Part shown: positions 13,001-19,787 of the stretch, one piece after another
How the letters are laid out: each line of letters opens with the position of its first letter
Numbering within the stretch: the stretch's first letter is position 1
Origin: Apostichopus leukothele
Lineage: Eukaryota; Echinodermata; Holothuroidea; Aspidochirotida; Stichopodidae
DNA: 25,891 nt
Reading direction: 5' to 3'
NCBI GenBank assembly: GCA_010014835.2
Contig: JAAAKB020301315.1
Span: forward strand, 1-25,891
Program-made: the position numbers and the translations under genes
Notes under the pieces: model-generated
What the model was told of the DNA's origin: nothing
Databases searched by the model: none
Seen by the model: only the letters and a program-made list of their open reading frames with translations

Positions 13001-16000
13001 GGGTAAAAAAGTGTTCCAATATGAAAATTTTGTAAAAACCTACTCCTGCTAGAGTTGTAGCAAGTGTTATGAGGAATGACATTTGGAGTCAACTCCAAAG
13101 TCATGGATGCATGCTGCCTCTCTGATTGCATTGGTGAGATTGTTGTTTAGCTATATGTTGGATGTTTTTGGTAATGCCACACTTCAGAGTAATGTGAGAG
13201 TGACAAATAAGGCCAAGGGACACATTAACTGGAAATTCTGCAAAAAATTGTTGAAAATGTTTTACTTCCAGATAAATAGGATGAATAGGATGAGGTTTAT
13301 ACTAACTAGCTTCCATAATTTGAGGAAAGTGTTGTGAAGAGCACAGTTTCTCAAATTGTATTGTGGACAACACAAAATGATCTTATTCTATGGTGTCACG
13401 TTAATTGAAATACAATCTCACTGATGGTCTGGTTATTATAATTATCTACAGAACTGGGCAATTTCAAGAAATTTTATATGCAGAAGACACCAGACAGTCA
13501 AAAAGTCAAATGTATATGTTAGAGCACTTTGTATCAGAGTTTGATGACAAACTTTTAAAAAACAACTACCTGATAACCATGTACTCAACTCAACTAATGA
13601 GTTAAGCTGGTGTAATTTTATAGAAGTTTATCATCAATCATGCATAACATATTTTGTATCCTTACAACAAAGCCCTAGTGTCATATTTTGCATACAGAAC
13701 AAAATTTTGTTGAATCAATCACCTTTTGAAATGCATGAATGGTTGTCTTGAATTGCATATAGGTTAGAACTGATATTATTTGGCTTGTTGTAGTCTTATT
13801 TAAGCATATGTAACAGAGACTTGCAGTGTGACAAGATGAATGTTACTTGACCATAATAGAATGTTATTTAATATTTAATGTGGTGTTTTATTGCATCAGT
13901 CATTCACAGACCAGCAAAGACTGTCATTATGGTCCAGCCTGTATTGTTGCCATGAATACTTGTATCACTTACTTACTTTAAGAGTACATTTCAGGCTCTT
14001 TATTTACTTTAGTGAAGTATGTTTGAAAGTAAAAGTTAAGAAGTTCTGACCACTGTAAGTCTCTAAGTCTGTCATTAACAGTGAAATCACAAAATTACTT
14101 TATTTCAGATGGAAACTAATGTTCCTCAAGCCAATCCATCTTCATCTGAGGGGGTAACCAGTAACCCAAACAGTCCTGCTTCTCCAGCCTCTGAGGAAGA
14201 AACATATTCCCATCTTTTGAGGCCACCAAATTCTTCTGATACAGCAGAAGGGTCTTTGATTGTTCAAGATCATTCTGCCACAAGGTGGGTTATTTGTCCT
14301 TTGGAATGTTTTCCAAGTAAACATTTAAGCGATATGAATTCCAATTCCTTGCATCTAATTCATTTTGGATATAGTTGGCAAATGTGTCGTTCATTAGCAG
14401 ATATTTTGTATTGTGTACATGGTCACTTGAGGCTCCTTCAATCATCAAAACCTTAAACCAAAGCCTTTGTAGCATTGCTCTAAGGGTCATTTCAGATCAC
14501 TTAACAAGTTGGAGCATCAAATTCTCAATGAGAGGAGCATGTGTTGAGGTTCTGTTCAGTCTGAATTACTTCAGAAGCCCTTCTTTCCCTCAACAGTTTA
14601 GTCTATAACCCTAGTAGTAAATACTCAGTGATGTTGTGTTGTGGAATATAACAGAGCATGAGGATGTCCACATGCCTAGAATTCACAGCTGGTCAAAGAA
14701 AATGTTTAATTTTCTTCTTTTAGGAATGTTTTCTTGCCAAAGCTATATGATCTTGATGGTCTATGTGTGTTTTGTAAATATTGTAACTCAAAAAGCCTGT
14801 GGTGAAAGAACTTCTTACTTTGTATGTGAATGCACCTTTGATTACAAGAATGGATTCTTAATGACTTAAAGCTCCCAAAATATATGTAAGTACCCCCTTA
14901 CGTTCCTAAATTTCAATTTACTTCAGTACAAGTTAGGTAACAGACCTATGATAGTATGGGGAAGGCTTTCAAATGTTTTGAATGGAGTCCTGAAGTTTCA
15001 TGTTCAAATGTATTTCTGCATCTCTGACTTAAAGCTCAGTTGTTGTTGTTGTAGCAACATTTAGACAAATCACACTGTAACTCTCCTTTAACACCTTAAA
15101 GCTCAACCTGGCATCAGGTTACAGACAGTGGGGATGAATCCAGAAATACTACACCTCAATCTGATAACTCAAGTGTTAATGTACCTAGCTACAGTCAAGC
15201 CAGCAGTGGTACCAACAGCTATGGCAGCTCAGCTGCAAGATTTTCAAAGTCTTCCGAAGAACGTCAAAGCATGCTGCTGACGAGGAAAGAAAGACTCCTT
15301 CAAGAGGCACGAAGGTAAGCAAATTATGTTATATTCCAGAGGCACGAAGGTAAGCAAATTATGTTACATTCCACTTGAAATCACTGTGTAACATTTTAAA
15401 TTCCTTACGTTTTGTTGTGGGAACAAAGGGAATTGGTTTTGGGCTGAAGTGATACAAAGTGGAGGTAATTAAAATCCCTTATTAGCACAACCGAGGAATG
15501 TGGGTATAGAGTACAGTATGTGGTACTGTAGGAGGGATGATGTCTGTCTCTCTGTTACAAAGCCTACTTCTACAATTGCTGGCTGATTTTGTGAATTTGC
15601 AGTGAAGGTGCCACATTGGGAAGGCAACACACCTTTTTCATGAATAGCTGATTGAATAAAGAAAGTGGTAATTTTTGCGATTTCCATCATTTTTCCTTGT
15701 CTTAGAATTCTCTTCAGAGTTCTCACTCCTACGGTAATGTGGATATATGATATGATAGTTGGCTTTATCTTGAGGGAGGAAGCTCCTCACTTTGCGTAAC
15801 AGCCAAAAGTCTAAGCCATTGCATATAAACATGGACCACTGGGTAGCATTTCATCTGGGTGAGAGAAGCTAGACGCCTGTCTCTGTTATATCAATGAAAA
15901 GTTAAGGAAAGGTCTAACCACACAACAAAAACGTATCTTCTGCCCATATAAGAAATTACATTTTAATTATTAGGAGTGCTTCGTGCACACCAAATGCAAG

Positions 16001-18777
16001 GCTGTGAATCCTATCCCCCACTTGTAATGCAATATAACAGAATACATCTCAGAGTTTGACCATTAAGAGACCAATGCTGACATAACAATAGATTGTAGTA
16101 ACTCCTGAACATCTGGAGATATGGCTCAGGTTACACCTTTCACAGTACAGAGTTTTGATCTCACTCTGTGCACTTTACTCAAACAACATTACTCAAACAA
16201 CTGCAGCATTGCTACCCTAGTTTGCTTTTATAGGTTCCTTATAGTTAATGTGGTGTAGCAGTGCAAGGACCTTGGACTGCTACCCAGTACCTCAGAAATG
16301 AAATTGGATGACTAAGTGGGGATAGCTTTGCTCAAAAGTTTCCTGTAATTTCATGTCTTCAGGTAGTTTACACATCTAGCTCAAACTAGTCATTTATTGT
16401 TTAAAGGGAACAATAAATCAAAGGAAATATTAATGCTTGCATCTGTAGGAATTCAGAGATATATAAAATATAGTTTTGTTTAGTTTTTATTTGGAAAGGA
16501 CTTCAGAGTTGAAGTCTTACCATTTTTATTGTGTTTGATTCACATGTTAATTTTCAAATTGATAAAGTCATGCACAAATAAATATAGATAGTAGAAACAA
16601 GCAACATAAATTACTGTGCTTTCACAGAATACATGTATACTAGTACTCGCCAATGCATGATGAAATCACCACGCTAGAATTATTGAAAATCTATTTGCAT
16701 CTAGCCTATTCTTCTAGTCCATAAAGATTTTTTTCCCATAGGCAGATTAAGCGTGCATTTGGGCCTTCGTTATAATCCATCGTATGTGCCAAAAATTTGC
16801 TAACTAGGTGAGGTTAACATGTTGTTCAATTTGACCAATTAGTGTCCAGGACTCTGGCCATTTTCTGTCACGTCCAAAACAGACATGATTCGTGATTGAC
16901 AGCCTTTGGGTTTCGTCATGATTTCTTCGTTTATATTGCAAAGTTAAGTTTCATTTTACATTTTGAAGGATTTAATTTCCAACTGGAAGCAGGTAATTGT
17001 TGCTAAATAAACAGATGTTCAAAATAATATGCACTTTAATGGTCTCTCCCTAAACTACCCTTAACATTCACAGTAAACATGGAAAATAAAAGAAGCTATT
17101 TTCATCACATCCTACCTGAGAAACTTCGCCCACATTTTTGCCTCCTTCACGATGTCTCTGTAGACAACTCTTTGGTGGTCACTAAGTACAGGAAAACCCA
17201 GCACATTATTCACCATCGCTCCTAGTCCTTGTCCATAGTCAAGGATGAATTCAGATTTTGAGGTCACAGGCCTTATGGTAGACCTAGGAGCCACTTGGCA
17301 GGGACCACAAGCCAGTTTGTAATTAAAACAAAAACACATGCGTGAAGGTTAACATAGGGGCAGGCTTGTTCGGACCATGAAGATCATCCACAAGAAACTA
17401 AAAAGCCTGTTGATGTTCCATTCATGAGCGACAACTTTTTAAAGAAGATATTAATCACTGATATTATCATTTTCTATCCTAATGTTGTAAGTGTATGTCA
17501 CATTGAAGCCTAACCACCTCGGAATTTTCATTTGCTTCCGTAGTGATAATTTTACCGCAATTGCAATAACAGATACTAATCTTGGATTTTAAACATCTTG
17601 GTTACAACTTGTTAAAAAATGTGATGTCAGTCTATATGTGTAAGTAGGCCTACATCAGGAGATTTGCACATGTTCATAAAAAGTAGACAAGTAGAGCTGC
17701 TACTGCTATACTCACTGAAGTTTTATTACTTGCGTGAGCCTCGCCAAGTCCACTATGCTTGTTGTTATGACATGCATAAGAAATGATGGAGTTGTAACCT
17801 GGTGCTGCTATGGTTGTAAGTGCAAGACTAAACAGATAACATCACACGTTACAAATACTTTAGAAGTTTAAAATTATGTGAAAGTTTACAAAAGAACTTT
17901 TGGAAAATGTGCATGAATGTAAATAATTGCATTATGTAATCAGCGTACAATATATGAGGAATTAGCTGGGTGCTACTAAGTTGAAAAAAAGCAGCGCCTA
18001 GCCTATTTGTTTATATCTGAGACCCAGTTGGGAAGTTATTGGCTCTGTTCAGCTCCTGGCCCCGATTTTCATCACCCTTGTTACCATACCTCAGGCTGGT
18101 AGTTCCAAGCAGCCAATCAGAGACATTTACAGCTTGCTATGTGCTATAAAAGTTGAAAAATTCATTTCTCTGCTATGCATGAAATTGCAGCATGCGTTTT
18201 ACGATGTATGGTTCGTTTACATCTATCGCTTACGATACATTTCAAGTTGAGTTTTGTCCAACTTACAGCATATCTAGTTTCTATCTTGGAAAAGTAACTG
18301 TACAAAGCACTGTGAGGTTCCAAGGCATGGGTATAAACAAAGGACTACACAGACACATGTTTGTTGGTGTATTGACTATCAGCCAGAGTTACAATACAAT
18401 GGTATGTGTATTAATTAGCATAGTATGTAGATCTTTCTATTACCTAATTAGTTTGGCACAAATATACTTAAAGGTACAGTATGTTCTTGAATATATAACA
18501 AAGGTGTGTATGATTTAAAAGTTTTCATAACCTTTATTGCAGAAAGTATGCTGAAAGTCAACTTGAAATTCCAGTGGAAGACATTCCAGAGTCAAGTGGA
18601 GGAGCAGTCCATCATTCTTTTGATCAAAGTGAGGAGCTTAAGAGTGAAAATAACTCCAATGAGACCTCTCGTGCAAGAGGAGAGCTAGACGTGGAACCTC
18701 AGCCAGAGGATGAGCTAGTCAGACGAAGGAATGCTGTTCTCGCAGCAACTCTTCGCAGATTAAATCAACATTCCTAA
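954..18777 (+). CDS. AMFR: AMFR/gp78 ER-associated E3 ubiquitin ligase, 3' part (nine exons)
   Basis: Joined exons: 954-1086, 1497-1630, 3274-3384, 4292-4494, 8342-8448, 9618-9731, 14109-14284, 15102-15314, 18543-18777. Every junction is GT-AG and the codon phases agree, giving about 474 residues (numbered here from the first complete codon). In order they show the final membrane segments (~1-65), a basic cytosolic linker (~70-89), a C3H2C3 RING (C105-C142), a CUE domain (~222-265), a Ser/Thr/Pro-rich linker, a G2BR-like helix (~376-402) and a C-terminal VIM-like motif (R458-R468). From family knowledge, gp78 sits in the ER membrane, takes ubiquitin from UBE2G2 and hands substrates to p97/VCP. 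The N-terminal membrane exons lie upstream of the window. Identity rests on recall of human AMFR, whose domain order and several blocks (CAICW, FFHFDG, NILEG, RFSKS) match closely. Confidence 0.95.
1087..1496 (+). other. AMFR intron A-B (410 bp)
   Basis: GT at 1087 and AG at 1495-1496 after a pyrimidine-rich tract (ttcttctttgagcag). The sequence is AT-rich. I see no repeat family or RNA in it. Confidence 0.85.
1497..1630 (+). CDS. AMFR: AMFR exon B: last membrane helix and basic juxtamembrane linker
   Basis: The exon starts on a whole codon and ends with two bases of a split Arg codon. It encodes LWGNVFLSMASLVICL followed by a basic stretch rich in R, H, N and Y and ending VVHNMET. Human AMFR has LFGNIWLSMASLVIFMQLR and an RRIRRHKNYLRVVGNME block at the same place. 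The helix leaves the membrane at about residue 62, placing the following RING in the cytosol by analogy with gp78. Confidence 0.95.
1631..3273 (+). other. AMFR intron B-C (1,643 bp)
   Basis: A short perfect hairpin lies at 1783-1808 (arms AGGATGCTG/CAGCATCCT, 8-base loop). Stretches at about 2005-2130 and 2938-3000 resemble diverged pieces of the dispersed repeat seen at 4572, 11748 and 19463, sharing phrases such as gcttgtaaac and ttcatacttgg. Open frames at 2160-2540 and 2634-2840 are low-complexity, AT-rich and unrelated to anything I know. The intron ends at acceptor ttttacattgaaag. Confidence 0.75.
3274..3384 (+). CDS. AMFR: AMFR exon C: first half of RING finger
   Basis: The first base completes Arg89 (AG|A) and the exon ends with two bases of Asp126 before gtaagg. 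It encodes an acidic lead-in (RENDDD), then zinc ligands C105 and C108 (CAICW), C120 and H122 (PCNH), and H125 (LFH). The W after the second Cys and the KLPC-HLFH block are typical of gp78. The RING recruits the ubiquitin-charged E2. This exon splits the RING just after its fifth ligand. Confidence 0.97.
3385..4291 (+). other. AMFR intron C-D (907 bp)
   Basis: Strong donor gtaagg; acceptor tttatccatag. The frame open across 4045-4353 runs from this intron into exon D in a different frame from the protein and is a shadow. No recognisable mobile element or RNA is seen. Confidence 0.8.
4292..4494 (+). CDS. AMFR: AMFR exon D: second half of RING and Pro/Arg-rich linker
   Basis: Its first base completes Asp126. 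GCLRSWLE then brings ligand C128, and CPTC brings C139 and C142, closing the C3H2C3 RING. After PLNI comes a variable linker: acidic first (EEET), then Pro/Arg-rich (PPARPPRPPG, residues ~164-173). The exon ends with the conserved gp78 signature HFFHFDG; the last Gly codon is split (G|GT) at donor gtaagc. The Pro/Arg content of the linker differs from the human segment. Confidence 0.97.
4572..4870 (+). repeat. Dispersed repeat copy, family with ATTCCTTGCC start
   Basis: It begins TATTCCTTGCCGAAGGCAAA, a small imperfect palindrome that also starts the copies at 11748 and 19463. It continues with tgatgcc, tgtaaacatgagaactc and ttcatacttggtatgtgg, phrases shared with copies at about 9930, 11800, 14770 and 19550. 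No matching right-hand end is visible here, so this copy looks 3'-truncated. Confidence 0.6.
4934..4960. repeat. Short perfect hairpin
   Basis: AAGTCAATGG and CCATTGACTT form a perfect 10-bp stem around a 7-base loop. It lies about 160 bp upstream of the larger hairpin at 5121 and may belong to the same decayed element. Confidence 0.7.
5121..5195. repeat. 34-bp-arm inverted repeat (strong hairpin)
   Basis: Arms 5121-5154 and 5162-5195 are reverse complements except at two positions, around a 7-base loop (ttgctag). The stem contains GTAAGTTGGCCTG on the left and its complement on the right. Near-perfect arms of this size could be the core of a foldback/MITE element or a miRNA-like precursor; the sequence alone does not decide. 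Confidence 0.85.
5630..5718. mobile_element. ATCGG-rich stretch, possible hAT-type terminus
   Basis: Repeated TAATCGGTAATCGG/ATCGGC words end at CGGTCGAACACTA. Read on the minus strand this starts TAGTGTTCGACCGATTA, which resembles ends of non-autonomous hAT elements. The opposite terminus and an 8-bp target duplication were not found, so the call is tentative. Confidence 0.3.
5993..6850 (+). mobile_element. Truncated, decayed LINE (Jockey/CR1/L2-like reverse transcriptase 3' part)
   Basis: Translated fragments match the latter part of a non-LTR retrotransposon reverse transcriptase: GPILFSMYMRPL, then YADDSQI (YADD at 6080-6091, catalytic motif), then NSLLAGLPANKLT (~6474), ARLITGARKF (~6533) and CIHGLAPSYISS (~6640). 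The order and words fit the CR1/L2/Jockey group. The copy starts inside the RT domain, as expected of a 5'-truncated LINE. It has several in-frame stops, and the recognisable blocks fall in more than one frame, so it is inactive. It lies in the gene's sense orientation within an intron. The 3' end is uncertain. Confidence 0.8.
7407..7571 (-). other. Hydrophobic open stretch, possible terminal-exon relic
   Basis: On the minus strand 54 codons stay open to a TAA at 7407-7409. They encode a membrane-helix-like run (GVLFGAIVVVYILFGIIWGL) followed by a basic tail (RPVFIVTRLWLVRG). An AG just before the first codon could be a splice acceptor. I do not recognise the protein, and no neighbouring exon was found. 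It could be a chance frame. Confidence 0.2.
8342..8448 (+). CDS. AMFR: AMFR exon E: conserved linker and start of CUE region
   Basis: Its first two bases complete Gly194. It encodes SLIASWMPSFSVEV, near-identical to human SRIASWLPSFSVEV, then a variable segment, then NSQLNNM leading into the CUE domain. The exon ends on a codon boundary before gtgaga. The downstream frame would read on into the intron and stop quickly, supporting this donor. Confidence 0.96.
8495..9000. repeat. Dispersed repeat, copy 1 of the CTAGTT-palindrome family
   Basis: Words such as agctgaactagtt, caattgttgcaaggcta, aggtcaaaggtcatt, cctactcct and gggtttatgt occur in the same order at 12690-13060. This marks two diverged copies of one old repeat. 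The family's coding content, if any, is not visible. Confidence 0.65.
9231..9406. repeat. 35-bp tandem repeat ending in (TA)n
   Basis: Four copies start at 9231, 9266, 9301 and 9336, and a fifth is cut off at 9371. The unit contains acatagtg-tagtatatacc and atggcaattcatctc. Copies differ by a few bases. The fifth passes into a (TA)12 run at 9383-9406, probably expanded from the unit's own tatata. Confidence 0.95.
9618..9731 (+). CDS. AMFR: AMFR exon F: CUE ubiquitin-binding domain
   Basis: An in-frame exon of 38 whole codons between ctccacag and gtaagt. It carries the CUE hallmark MFPRV (residues 236-240; family pattern M-F-P) and the C-terminal part DLRITRSVELTVENILEG, where human has DLQLTRSVEITTDNILEG. 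The usual second CUE dileucine position is replaced by this gp78-type helix. In gp78 the CUE domain binds ubiquitin and helps chain extension. Confidence 0.96.
9925..10330. repeat. Two diverged dispersed-repeat pieces
   Basis: The phrase tgtgatgc-ttgcttgt followed by an atct-aagaa word occurs twice (near 9936-9975 and 10219-10262), matching the core of copies at 4640, 11810 and 24720. Boundaries are unclear. Confidence 0.5.
10620..10710. repeat. Direct repeat, left copy flanking minisatellite
   Basis: Shares agcaagctagg-t-taaacaattca and a following gg-cacaat...aaatataggtca with 11605-11695. The two copies, about 985 bp apart, bracket the minisatellite. Confidence 0.7.
10733..11148. repeat. 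16-bp minisatellite (ACCATGGGAAGATAGT-type unit)
   Basis: About 25 units of roughly 16 bp. CCATGG recurs at 10753, 10769 and 10785 with exact 16-bp spacing. Central units (10970-11040) change CCATGG to CCGCGG or CCGTGG-like words while keeping the GGGAAGATAG part, so the array is locally GC-rich. The long minus-strand open frames here exist because the unit lacks stops and 16 is not a multiple of three; they are not genes. Confidence 0.95.
11221..11345 (+). repeat. Possible tRNA-derived SINE fragment
   Basis: TAGCTCAGTTGG at 11223-11234 is a perfect Pol III A-box/tRNA D-arm word. A weak B-box-like GGGTTCCAT lies near 11331. The spacing of about 100 bp and the poor B box rule out a functional tRNA, so a decayed SINE is more likely. 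Confidence 0.35.
11605..11695. repeat. Direct repeat, right copy flanking minisatellite
   Basis: Diverged partner of 10620-10710. It includes gcaagctaggtataaacaat and aaaataggtcaaag. Confidence 0.7.
11748..12504. mobile_element. Candidate TIR element, ATTCCTTGCC family (long copy)
   Basis: It starts TGATTCCTTTCC and ends GGCAAGGAATCA, inverted termini of 12 bp with one mismatch. The interior has two successive versions of the family core (gcttgtaaac...aactc, ttcatactt, gagtacaagaaccctatt) and an exact AGGTCAAAGGTCA at 12054-12066. There is no transposase, so it would be non-autonomous. Confidence 0.55.
12690..13060. repeat. Dispersed repeat, copy 2 of the CTAGTT-palindrome family
   Basis: It opens with a perfect 16-bp palindrome GCTCAACTAGTTGAGC (12696-12711). 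AGGTCAAAGGTCC follows at 12846 and exact AGGTCAAAGGTCA at 12986-12998. Order and wording parallel 8495-9000. Confidence 0.65.
14109..14284 (+). CDS. AMFR: AMFR exon G: disordered acidic Ser/Pro linker
   Basis: The acceptor is tttatttcag. The exon begins on a whole codon that happens to be ATG, so it should not be mistaken for a translation start. It encodes 58 residues rich in Ser, Pro, Asn and Glu (residues 268-325; for example SEGVTSNPNSPASPASEEE) plus two bases of a split Ser codon before gtgggt. This matches the unconserved, disordered region between CUE and G2BR in gp78. It is supported by phase and splice sites rather than by residue identity. Confidence 0.85.
14285..15101 (+). other. 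AMFR intron G-H (817 bp)
   Basis: Donor gtgggt, acceptor acaccttaaag. About 14720-14880 holds a diverged dispersed-repeat piece (tttgtaaatattgtaactc, tgtatgtgaatgcacctt, gattacaagaa). An alternative acceptor at ggcatcag (15117) would break the reading frame. Confidence 0.75.
15102..15314 (+). CDS. AMFR: AMFR exon H: Ser-rich linker and E2-binding G2BR helix
   Basis: The first base completes Ser326. After a Ser/Asn/Thr-rich stretch comes ARFSKSSEERQSMLLTRKER followed by LLQEAR (residues 371-396). Human has RFSKSADERQRMLVQRKDEL at this place, the start of the G2BR helix that binds the back face of UBE2G2. The exon ends with two bases of Arg397 before gtaagc. The last 12 exon bases and the donor are repeated 35 bp downstream. 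Confidence 0.96.
15303..15372. repeat. 35-bp direct duplication across the exon H 5' splice site
   Basis: 15303-15337 and 15338-15372 are adjacent copies differing at one base (T/C). Each contains agaggcacgaag|gtaagc, so the donor is present twice, at 15315 and 15350. Use of the distal donor would add 35 bases, and the first codon after Arg397 would be TAA. Confidence 0.97.
17116..17293 (-). CDS. Possible minus-strand exon, unidentified
   Basis: On the minus strand about 59 codons are open between an AG acceptor (17295-17294) and a very good donor CTCAG|GTAGG (17115-17114). The translation looks protein-like: APRSTIRPVTSKSEF, DYGQGLGAMVNN, FPVLSDHQRVVYRDI and KEAKMWAKFL. I do not recognise the family and found no partner exon, so this may be a nested-gene exon, a relic or chance. 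Confidence 0.3.
18113..18152 (+). promoter_or_regulatory. CCAAT/TATA-like promoter block inside last intron
   Basis: CCAATCAG (18113-18120) is followed by TATAAAAG (18145-18152), both in + orientation and 32 bp apart start to start. A 108-codon open frame begins with ATG at 18192, about 40 bp further on, but its protein is unlike anything known to me. The motif pair could arise by chance in AT-rich DNA. Confidence 0.3.
18543..18777 (+). CDS. AMFR: AMFR exon I: end of G2BR and C-terminal VIM-like motif
   Basis: The first base completes Arg397; 77 residues and TAA follow. KYAES closes the G2BR-like helix (human KRFLN). The middle is acidic and disordered. The tail LVRRRNAVLAATLRRLNQ contains R458-x5-A464-A465-x2-R468, which fits the p97/VCP-interacting motif consensus R-x5-AA-x2-R; human ends LRRRMLAAAAERRLQKQ. 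This supports retained coupling of the ligase to the p97 extraction machine. Confidence 0.97.
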
Positions 18778-19030
18778 GTGAAAGGAAGAGCTTAAAAATT
18801 CAGATTATGGTGCCTTTTTTGCAGGGAGTGACAAACATGTGGAGAGTTCTTGCATCATCTTTGACCCAGAATACTTTAAACAAAATATCTAATGCAATGT
18901 AAAGCATTTACTATGAAACAAAATCGACTTTTTCTAAAAATGATTGAACAACTCAGCCTCCAAGATAGGTTTCATGGGAATTGCTTCCCTATGGAACAAT
19001 AAACACAGCAATATGTGTGCCTATTGATCT
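18778..19030 (+). other. AMFR 3' untranslated region (probable)
   Basis: Begins after TAA and runs past the first canonical poly(A) signal. It is about 250 bp if cleavage follows that signal. A longer UTR using a later signal cannot be excluded. Confidence 0.65.
18998..19003 (+). terminator. Poly(A) signal AATAAA
   Basis: The first AATAAA downstream of the stop (221 bases after it), followed by T/G-rich sequence (tatgtgtgcc, ttctgttgtat) of the kind found past cleavage sites. Confidence 0.65.
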
Positions 19031-19462
19031 ACAGGATCTCTTCTGTTGTATATTAATACTTTTCAAGAAGTGTTCATTGCTCTTTGTTGTGGGATGTTAA
19101 AATGTGTAAGACAATACACTGCTAATTACTGGTCTTTTACATCAGTTAGAAATGAAAACCTTAAGATGATGGTAAGAATGTATTAAATCTGAGTTTCTCC
19201 TGTTTTGTGGCTATTATTTAAAGAAAGTGCATCCTTATTTTCATGAAGTTAGCTCTGTTACTTTGATGTTATATTCAAATCATGTAACTCATTTATTATG
19301 GTTGTATACTGCAAGTTTACTATAATTGTTTATCATAAAATCATGTACTACTAAGCAATGCAATGTGTTTCATTTTAAATTTAATTTTAAATAGGTATTT
19401 GGTAGGTTTCTAGGAGGCATTCAGTTTCAAATAATGAGCTCTGATAATTACATACTATGTTT
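19031..19462. other. Intergenic, nothing recognised
   Basis: AT-rich sequence without a supported gene, hairpin or repeat family. Confidence 0.6.
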
Positions 19463-19787
19463 TGATTCCTTGCCAAGGGCAAAAGGAACCTGTGCAATGT
19501 TGCAGGTGTGTGCTTGGCTTTTGATAACTGAAAAAGTATATGGTGGATGAACTTAACATTTGGTATGTAGAGGCACCTTATTGTCTTAATGACATTGGTG
19601 GAGGTTGAAGGTCATTTGAATTCAACAGAGGTCCAAACCTCAAACATTGTAATCACTATAATTGAGAAAGTTAAACCTGGATGAATTTTAAACTTTATAT
19701 ACCGCCCTCCCCTGATCTTATGACATACAAGAAGCTTCTTTGCAGCTTATATTATGTTTCCATCATGTGAAATTTGGCAAGGAATCA
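19463..19787. mobile_element. 325-bp TIR element, ATTCCTTGCC family (short copy)
   Basis: Perfect 12-bp terminal inverted repeats: TGATTCCTTGCC (19463-19474) and GGCAAGGAATCA (19776-19787). Just inside the left end lies TTGCCAAGGGCAAAAGGAA, as in the copies at 4572 and 11748. The interior has family words ggtggatgaactt, tggtatgtag and aggtcatttgaattcaacag. There is no coding capacity. It is the best-bounded copy of the family in this window. Confidence 0.7.

Larger units (their letters stand above)
9732..14108 (+). other. AMFR intron F-G (4,377 bp), repeat-bearing
   Basis: Contains diverged dispersed-repeat pieces (9925-10330), a minisatellite (10733-11148) flanked by direct repeats, an A-box-like SINE candidate (11221-11345), a TIR element candidate (11748-12504) and a second CTAGTT-family copy (12690-13060). 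In 13060-14100 I see nothing recognisable. The acceptor is tttatttcag. Confidence 0.8.
15315..18542 (+). other. AMFR last intron (3,228 bp)
   Basis: Begins within the donor duplication. 15375-17110 shows nothing I can name. 17116-17293 is a possible minus-strand exon, and 18113-18152 a CCAAT/TATA-like block. The acceptor is cctttattgcag (18542). Confidence 0.8.

Noticed and set aside
14109-14111. ATG at the start of exon G as a separate translation start
   Set aside because: It directly follows a consensus acceptor, and the exon continues the AMFR frame from exon F, so it is an internal Met.
15117-15118. Alternative acceptor ggcatcag|g for exon H
   Set aside because: Using it leaves the RFSKS/G2BR frame out of phase with exon G; the acceptor at 15101 keeps phase.
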